DNA from: Osedax fenrisi
Taxonomy: Eukaryota; Annelida; Polychaeta; Sabellida; Siboglinidae
Direction: 5' to 3'
DNA length: 64,000 nucleotides
Assembly (NCBI GenBank): GCA_964019155.1
Contig: OZ025240.1
Location: forward strand, 86,998,995-87,062,994
Numbering within the stretch: the stretch's first letter is position 1; each line of letters opens with the position of its first letter. Positions 57,696-64,000 of the stretch are shown one piece after another. The notes below the pieces were generated by a model. That model was not told the DNA's origin and did not search any database. It worked only from the letters and a program-made list of their open reading frames with translations. Made by a program: the position numbers and the translations under genes.

Positions 57696-60600
57696 CTTTA
57701 AAATAGCGAAAAGTATTATAAAATATATTCATATTTTATAGAAATATAAATAAATATAATATTATAATTATCTTACATATATATATATTATATAATAATA
57801 TAATTATCTATATATATATATAATATATATGTATACATACCTTAAATCCTGCTTGAATTTTAATAGCAGCTGCTTCAACTTCCGGATCATTTAAATCAAT
57901 ATCAATTTCTTCTTCTTCACCTTCTTTTTTCTTGTCTTCAGTTTCAGTCTTAGATCCCTAAATTTAGATTGCATAAATAGAATACAAATATATATATATA
58001 TTTCACATTATAACAAATTTCAAAAATAACATATAAATAAATACAAATGACAAGTGGCAAATCTATAAATGTAAAAATAAACAAAAATTAAAAACATATA
58101 CTTACAATGTTATCTAATGAATATCCTAATGAAAATTATATGCAATTAATATATACAAATACAAATCAAAATGAAATATAAAACACAAACCTCTATGTAA
58201 ATATAAAAGGCATTACATAGTAGTAACCGAACAGATAGCAATATAGCATAACACCTATATACGACACGGCCAATCTATTGTACAGTAGCATCCATAAAGC
58301 ATATCTAAAGTACGTGCAGCATTGATACCGGAACTAGAGAGGCACTGTCAATCACATCCGGGTTCTTATTTCTGAAGCGTTTAAATCTAGCTTGAATCTT
58401 AAAGGCAGCCTTCTCAACTTCAGGGTCATTGAGGTCAATGTCGATTACCTCTTCTTGGAATATTACACACTTCTGTGCTGATTTCTAGCTCGACATAGTA
58501 GTAACCAATAGAATCATCAGAGAGAATAAATCAAGGTTAATACCAATAGGTAGTTAAATACAAGATGTTTTATTTGCGATATACGTGAATGTAAATCTTA
58601 CATAACATAATATATTCTCAGGAGATGTATAAGGTATACAAGAAATGTATACATATACATGTAGCGGTATACATATATATATATAAATTATACTAACCAC
58701 TGGTTCAACCGGGGTACGATTTTTAAATCGTTTAAAACCGGCTTGAATTTTAATGGCGGCCTTTTCCACCTCTGGATCAGTAAGGTCTATATCAACTTCT
58801 TCGTCGTCGTCGTCGTGTTGTTCAGATCTCGACTACGGTACGATTGCAGAAATATTAAGTACAAGGATCACTAGCTAGTGGTGTCTAACGATCGTGCAAC
58901 TAAAGGTTTCACTACAATCTTGAATGGCTGCTAACAGATATTCATAACATTCCTAAAGCGATTCTAACGAACACGGGGATACTGTTTACTAAAAGATACG
59001 AGTACGATATGAAAGATAAGCACAAAGATAAGCACAAAGATAAGCACATAAATAATATAATAAAGCGTTACAATATTAAAGCGATTCTAAATAGGGTACA
59101 TGAGGTTATATCGAGGGTACATTCCTACATAAGCTACACAAGAATATAGCATGTTAGCAGTTACCGTTGCTAAGGGATACGAGTGGGTATCAAAAGTTTC
59201 CTCCATAGACAAGTCATCAACGTCGGGATCCTCTTCCATCTGGTCTACTTCATCTATTTCGGGTTCTCTCTTTCGGGTTGGGATTTGAATAGGAGTAAAT
59301 TTCGATGATTCATAATTTAAAACGCATTGATTTCATGTATTATTCAAGTATAAATTACTAGTAAAATGCATCGTTTTAAAATCAGTTTCACTATGGGCTA
59401 CACTCTTGATCCTTGCGAGATAATAACGGGTATTATTGTTTACCGTGTGTTCAATCTGTGCCTTCTGTTTCGTCTTGAACACTTTGAAACTGCTCTGAAT
59501 CATAATGGCGGCCTTCTCAACTTCCGGGTCAGTGAGGTCGATATCAACTTCCTCCTCTTCCTGTTTCCATTGATCCTTGTTCTCTATCACCTTATTAGAG
59601 AGAGAGCATGTTCTTCTAATAATAGTGGGAGCGTAATACTAGTATGTCGTGTGTTACGTGCTTATCAAATCATAGATATCATTGAGATCAGATGTAAACA
59701 ATTACCGTTACAATATACTCTCTCTAATATTAATGTATAATTAAAATAAATCTGAATTTAAATTTGCAACCTTTGATCCGATTTCTTTTCTAGTTTTGTA
59801 GCCCTTGTATTGCGCCTGGATACATATTGCGGCCTTCTCCATCTCTGGATCATCTAGATCCATGTCTATTTCTTCCTATAATGTTAAATAACATTAATAA
59901 CATACTAATCATATTATATTATAATAATAATGACTACATAGTATATACACAGATTTTGCGAAGCAAAGATATAACACTCCCTATGCATGCAACGTAATTT
60001 AGTAATATCCCCAACCGCTGCTAGCAGTAGTATCGAAATCACTGAAATAGATTTAGGTTCGGCTCTGTTTACATATAACAATTTTTCATTGCTCTATTAA
60101 ATTACATGAAATATAAATTAACTTTTACTTACTAAATATATACTTATAGAATTTAAAACAAAAATATCATATGTGTTTGTTATATATTAGTAATGAACAC
60201 TTAGTTTTCATCATATAAATATTAATTTAAAGCATATTATTTAACATTTTAAAAGTGTATAGTTTGATACGAATTTACATTATAAACAACACATAGTTCC
60301 TAAAAGTAACCCGCTATAGGTGGCACCAGGGTATTTTGTATACAAATTCGAATTACACGATTTCGCGTAAGTGTTATATCTTTCCTTCGGAAAATCTTTG
60401 GTATATATGTATATATATTTATATATATTATTTAAAAGTAAACACAATTAGTATACAAAACAGTGTAGTACTCGGAATAAGTGCACCACCTTAACATTTC
60501 CGGCCTTCTCGCGGGATTTGTAGCCTTCCGCCATCATTTCTTTAGTTTTAGCTGCGCCGTCCGTCTCTAGGTCAAGGTCGACACCAGCATCTGAGAGCCG

Positions 60601-61125
60601 CGTAATGATGATGATGATGATGATTACGTAATGATGATGATTATTACGTAATGGTTACGTAATGGTAATGTGTTCAGCCATTAGATTAGCGATATTACGT
60701 TATGTGTACGAAATATAGGATATCATGAAAACGAAAGATGGCGATGATAATATATGCAATACACGACTAACAATAATACATAACTAACAATAACAATAGA
60801 ATATATAATAACTACAATGGTTACAATGTGAATATTTTATTTAAATAAGTATTAATATATATATTAATTCTATAGAGTTAACTATATTTAACATAATATA
60901 TGATGATAAATGTGTTGAAAGTGAATCATAGTTAGATTAGATGTATCACGTGAGTAGTGTATTACGCAACACTCAGGTATCATCTAGGCTGGCGTTCGGC
61001 TCCCTGATAATAGCGATAATACAGGTGATAAGGGTGATACTGGAATACGTCGACTATAAACTGCGCAAGTACAACAATAAGGTTGTAAAGTTCGTTCTTA
61101 TGTTAGCACTGTATATCAGAAGCAG

Positions 61126-61181
<56 letters not shown>

Positions 61182-63103
61182 TATATATGTAGCTAGATAG
61201 TGTGTTCGATTTTTATAATCAGAAATCGGCTGCTTAAAATTATTATAATTTACTAAATACAAATTACTGCCCGTTATTTAATAAATGTTCTAAATAGTAC
61301 ACTTTGAGGCAGCTGATATTAAGCTATGCTGAAATGCTGTGTCGATATCGGAGTGTATGCGTTCAAGTAAACGCGGATGTAGGCAGCATAACACGTGATA
61401 TGTATACCGGTCACATGATATATCTTACTGACTGACCGGTGTCCGGTTGACCAGTGGTGGTTCCGTTCTTCATGGTCTTCACCTTCTGTCTGTCCTGGAA
61501 ACCGCGATAGCTAGCCTGTATGGTGGTGGCGGCTCTCTCTTCTCGCTTCTCTTGCACAACCTGTTCACATCGATAAGCAGTGTGATAAGTATTACTACTG
61601 GACCAGTGTATGTACATGTGTGTGTATTATAATGTAATTTAATTTAAATAAAACTGATTAAAACTCACCTGTATATTGTATTATTAGTTATAACTGGTTA
61701 TAAATTAATATATATACATGTATATAAGTTAATGTATGTATATATGTATATATATCATGTTAGTAAAATATGTAAAAGTATTATTTATAAAATATATAAA
61801 ATTTAGTACATTTACAAAGTTAATTTCTATACAAATAATAATATTTATAAGTATAATTATCAACTATCCTAAACTAAACTAATAGCACTAGCTAAGTTAT
61901 ATTATACATTCAATTCTTAATACTTTTAACTTCTAATCCTATTATGTTCGTATCCTATATGACTTAAACTTTAAAGGCACATATATAATTATAAAATAAT
62001 ATAAAATGTCAGTATATATATAATAAAAAAATCGTGAATAATAAATAGATTACATAGAGAAAGGTAGTATAATATAGTACATGGTATACTATAGTATACC
62101 ATGGTATACGTGTACATAATAGCATTAAAATACACACCATAATTGTTATATGATAATTAAAATATTGGGCAGGCATGACCTTTAAACAATCGTGATGGAG
62201 GTGAAAACATTCACTAAGGTCACGTTGTACTGAGTAAAATCGAACACAAGTTATGTAATGTCTACATTAGCTAGATGATGATGAAGATGATGAAGATGAT
62301 GAATTATGCAATCAACTAGAAAATTTGTATAGAAGAACTATGACGCAATCGCCTTAAGGTTATGTAATAATGTTATGTAATAGGGTTAAGTAAATATAGC
62401 ACGTGCTAATCTACTAAAACATGTTGTTAATTAACTTTATGTTAGGGTAATATATACATACGCATACATACTATATAGAGTATGTACATATAATAACTTT
62501 TATATGGTATTATATACAATATTCTATAACAATAATAACCGAATATTAATATTATAAATAAATAATATATTATTATAATTTAAATATATTCATATTATTA
62601 TATAATTAAAGATTGTTTAGATATTTTTATTACAATGACTATAACAATACATAAGGTGTGTTATTACATAATGTAGTGGTCATATTATGTAACCGTATTA
62701 CGATTGCGTAATCACTAGATGTCGTATTGGATTATTACGTAATATAAACAAGCATGTTATAACAATAGTGTTATTATATTCGTATAATAATATATTATAT
62801 TAATACTAATAAACGTATGGTATAATAGATATTATACCTATTCTATTATAATTAATACTAGCAAATATTACTAGTATACTAATGTATACTATATTAATGT
62901 TATACTATAAAGACACAATAAGGTCACACAATAAGGTCATACTATAACGTCACGTGCCTGTATATACTTCAATAGACAGGTGGGTGGGTGACACACCTAT
63001 CATGTGTGGCACTTACCTGAGTGGCATGATGTTGTCTATATTTCGATTGTATAGAAGTGGCAGCCTCTTGTTGTACAGTGTTACTGACGTCGATGTCGTT
63101 CTT
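57138..63103 (-). CDS. Poly-PEP-19: gene with ten acidic-IQ calmodulin-binding modules (3' part)
   Basis: Exons in transcript order: 63017-63103, 61437-61560, 60490-60590, 59771-59875, 59444-59590, 59165-59269, 58698-58832, 58356-58472, 57841-57957, 57138-57695. All join in phase (0 except one phase-1 junction, 61437 to 60590). Nearly every exon encodes one module of the type EEVDIDLxDPEVEKAAIKIQ followed by AxFKxFKxRK. This is the acidic-plus-IQ core of PEP-19/PCP4, which in vertebrates is a single-module, 62-residue protein tuning Ca2+ exchange by calmodulin. The last five modules are very alike (recent duplication); the first ones are diverged and closer to classical IQ (AATTIQASYRGF). Linkers are Glu/Lys/Asp-rich. 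The first exon(s) lie beyond 64 kb. It should be a cytosolic calmodulin buffer or regulator; that is inference. Confidence 0.85.
57841..57957 (-). CDS. Poly-PEP-19 exon, module 8
   Basis: Acceptor AATTTAG, donor GTATGT, phase 0 to 0, 39 codons: GSKTETEDKKKEGEEEE, IDIDLNDPEVEAAAIKIQAG, FK. The intron splits the IQ motif after QAGFK. Confidence 0.92.
58356..58472 (-). CDS. Poly-PEP-19 exon, module 7 (internal or alternative terminal)
   Basis: Acceptor CAGCACAG, phase 0: KCVIFQEEVIDIDLNDPEVE, KAAFKIQARFKRFRNKNPD. With a weak GTGATT donor it is 117 bp, exactly the size of the module 8 exon. Read through, the frame ends VIDSASLVPVSMLHVL, TAG at 58305-58307, giving a possible alternative C-terminus. 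Confidence 0.75.
58698..58832 (-). CDS. Poly-PEP-19 exon, module 6
   Basis: Acceptor TACCGTAG, donor GTTAGT, phase 0 to 0: SRSEQHDDDDEEVDIDLTDP, EVEKAAIKIQAGFKRFKNRT, PVEPV. It contains a (GAC)n run encoding Asp. Confidence 0.9.
59165..59269 (-). CDS. Poly-PEP-19 acidic exon without an IQ motif
   Basis: Frame REPEIDEVDQMEEDPDVDDL, SMEETFDTHSYPLAT, donor GTAACT, phase 0. The frame is open a further 20 or so codons upstream (ESSKFTPIQIPTRK). The acceptor at 59270 is weak, so the 5' limit is uncertain. Confidence 0.6.
59444..59590 (-). CDS. Poly-PEP-19 exon, module 5
   Basis: Acceptor TCTCTAATAAG, donor GTAAAC, phase 0 to 0, 49 codons: VIENKDQWKQEEEEVDIDLT, DPEVEKAAIMIQSSFKVFKT, KQKAQIEHT. Confidence 0.9.
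59771..59875 (-). CDS. Poly-PEP-19 exon, module 4
   Basis: Acceptor AACATTATAG, donor GTTGCA, phase 0 to 0, 35 codons: EEIDMDLDDPEMEKAAICIQ, AQYKGYKTRKEIGSK. This is the module nearest to vertebrate PCP4 in length and order. Confidence 0.9.
59948..60400 (-). mobile_element. CAAAGATTTTCC MITE, copy C (453 bp, inverted)
   Basis: Ends CACAGATTTTGCGAAGC and CTTCGGAAAATCTTTG. GTATATA flanks both sides (59941-59947 and 60401-60407), a 7 bp target duplication. It is about as long as copy B and very similar. It lies in the intron between modules 4 and 3 of the poly-PEP-19 gene. Confidence 0.92.
60490..60590 (-). CDS. Poly-PEP-19 exon, module 3 (degenerate IQ)
   Basis: Acceptor GGCTCTCAG, donor GTGGTG, phase 1 in, phase 0 out: AGVDLDLETDGAAKTKEMMA, EGYKSREKAGNVK. 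The acidic part is kept, but the I-Q pair is replaced (KEMMAEGYKSR), so calmodulin binding by this module is doubtful. Confidence 0.75.
61127..61180. repeat. (TA)n microsatellite
   Basis: 54 bp TA run in an intron of the poly-PEP-19 gene. Confidence 0.95.
61437..61560 (-). CDS. Poly-PEP-19 exon, module 2
   Basis: Acceptor GATGTGAACAG, donor GTCAGT, phase 0 in, phase 1 out: VVQEKREERAATTIQASYRG, FQDRQKVKTMKNGTTTGQPD. This is a classical IQ (IQxxxRGxxxR). The phase-1 end pairs uniquely with the phase-1 start of the next exon (60590), forming an Asp codon. Confidence 0.9.
61640..63010. other. Intron of the poly-PEP-19 gene
   Basis: AT-rich, with a GATGATGAAGATGATGAA-like patch at 62275-62300. 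No further exon recognised. Confidence 0.55.
63017..63103 (-). CDS. Poly-PEP-19 exon, module 1 of this window
   Basis: Acceptor CATCATTACAG, consensus donor GTAAGT, phase 0 to 0, 29 codons: KNDIDVSNTVQQEAATSIQS, KYRQHHATQ. Confidence 0.85.
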
Positions 63104-63112
63104 CTGTAATGA

Positions 63113-63189
63113 TGACGTAACAATGATGGTTAGGATGACGTCATAGTGGTAGCGGTTACGCTGGTAAGCGCATGACCGATATTACGTCA
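63113..63189. promoter_or_regulatory. Cluster of CRE/ATF-like sites
   Basis: TGACGTAA at 63113, the perfect palindromic CRE TGACGTCA at 63136, and TTACGTCA at 63182, within 80 bp directly upstream (transcript sense) of exon 63017-63103. Known family: CREB/ATF recognition half-site TGACG. Functional use is inferred only. Confidence 0.4.
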
Positions 63190-63742
63190 TAGTGGTTATT
63201 TGGCATTGCTCATGTGAAACTACACATCAATAATAGTCGGATTGTTCTTTAAATATATAAAAGTAAATTTGTATTTTAAATTTATTATATATATATAAGT
63301 ATTACTCTATAATATACAGTTTATTAAAAGTAATCGTAGCATAGGAGAGAATTGAATATATGAGTGAACAGAAAGAGACAATAGAGTGAGGTTAGCTAGT
63401 GGCGAGATACAAGTGGTAATGGGTGAACAAGTGGTAATAGGTGCACAAGTGGACTTGGTTATTCATTTTAGATTCGAAAATGTTCATAATTAAACAATTG
63501 TATAATTGTAAATACCCTAATTCACATTAGGTAAAGAATAATGAAGATAGTTTGAGGAAGAATTGGAAAGGGTGTTGTTATTGATAATAAAGTAAGTGGG
63601 GGTAAATAAACACTTACTAATGTGTATCAGACGCATTGCGAGGTTATTTTAAATAAGTCATTCGGTAAAAACATTAAGTAACGCAGTGAGAAAACGTATC
63701 ATGTGGTGAGTCATGCGGGAAGATAGTTAAATGACAATATAC

Positions 63743-63775
<33 letters not shown>

Positions 63776-63790
63776 TGTGTGTATGTGTGT
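63743..63790. repeat. (GT)n microsatellite
   Basis: GT run with two ATG interruptions. Open frames on the opposite strand across it are His/Thr artefacts. Confidence 0.95.
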
Positions 63791-64000
63791 AGTCATAATA
63801 TAGATGATAGTGCATAGCGGTATATCTGGAGATAATATAATATCGATAATGTATAGTAAGGGAGTAAAGAGGAAAGGGAGTAAAGAGGATATAGAACAAT
63901 ACCTGTCCCTGAGGAATAACATTTAGTATGCGGGAAGGGTAGTTGATGACGTAATGTGTTTAATTATGTAAGTACTCTACGAATACGCATGACAGGCGCA

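Noticed and set aside
59366..59740. Plus-strand 124-codon frame
   Set aside because: Antisense shadow of the PEP-19-like module 5 exon.
63674..63922. His/Thr-rich open frames on the minus strand
   Set aside because: Translation of a (GT)n microsatellite.
1..64000. tRNA or rRNA genes
   Set aside because: No cloverleaf-like GC-rich segment with A and B boxes, and no rRNA sequence, was seen; short tRNAs cannot be fully excluded without a covariance search.

Overview
This is an AT-rich (roughly three quarters A+T), intron-rich metazoan genomic window, packed with (TA)n microsatellites and mobile DNA. Tandem sushi/CCP exons with an FTP (fucolectin) domain, PEP-19-like acidic-IQ exons, CR1/L2-like and R2-like LINEs, and hAT, CACTA-like and other TIR elements point to an invertebrate animal. 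The species cannot be fixed from this sequence alone.

Two host loci are visible. Locus 1 (+ strand, about 0.96-43.7 kb) has two exons of an FTP lectin-type domain, then eleven exons encoding about nine CCP/sushi domains, then a candidate terminal exon with a hydrophobic membrane segment. Exon phases match across introns of up to 15 kb: phase 1 between domains, phase 0 where a domain is split. One gene, or a small family of secreted or membrane adhesion/recognition proteins, is the simplest reading. Its introns hold most of the LINEs. Locus 2 (- strand, 57.1-63.1 kb, continuing past the right edge) has ten exons carrying ten copies of an acidic-plus-IQ calmodulin-binding module closely resembling PEP-19/PCP4. 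It reads as a poly-PEP-19 protein.

LINEs: one nearly intact CR1/L2-like element (18.2-23.2 kb), with a PHD-like finger ORF1, then an in-frame UGA CUA, then APE-RT without an AUG; a decayed relative (2.95-6.9 kb, -) with the same ORF1-UGA-ORF2 layout; 5'-truncated fragments (1.7, 7.3, 10.9, 34.7 kb); two copies of a different APE LINE (left edge and 38-41.3 kb); and one degenerate restriction-like-endonuclease (R2/NeSL/HERO-like) element (31.2-34.2 kb).

DNA transposons: a hAT element (45.9-55.3 kb) is split inside its transposase by a 5.6 kb element with CACTG-type ends. That insert contains a GGTATAAC-motif element, itself hit by a 454 bp MITE with a 7 bp target duplication, and a CTAGTC/GACTCG-motif element. 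The most striking pattern is that at least six unrelated short elements share one design: the core of the terminal repeat is repeated many times inside the element, in both orientations. Six copies or relatives of a GTCCGTATT-motif family are scattered through the window.
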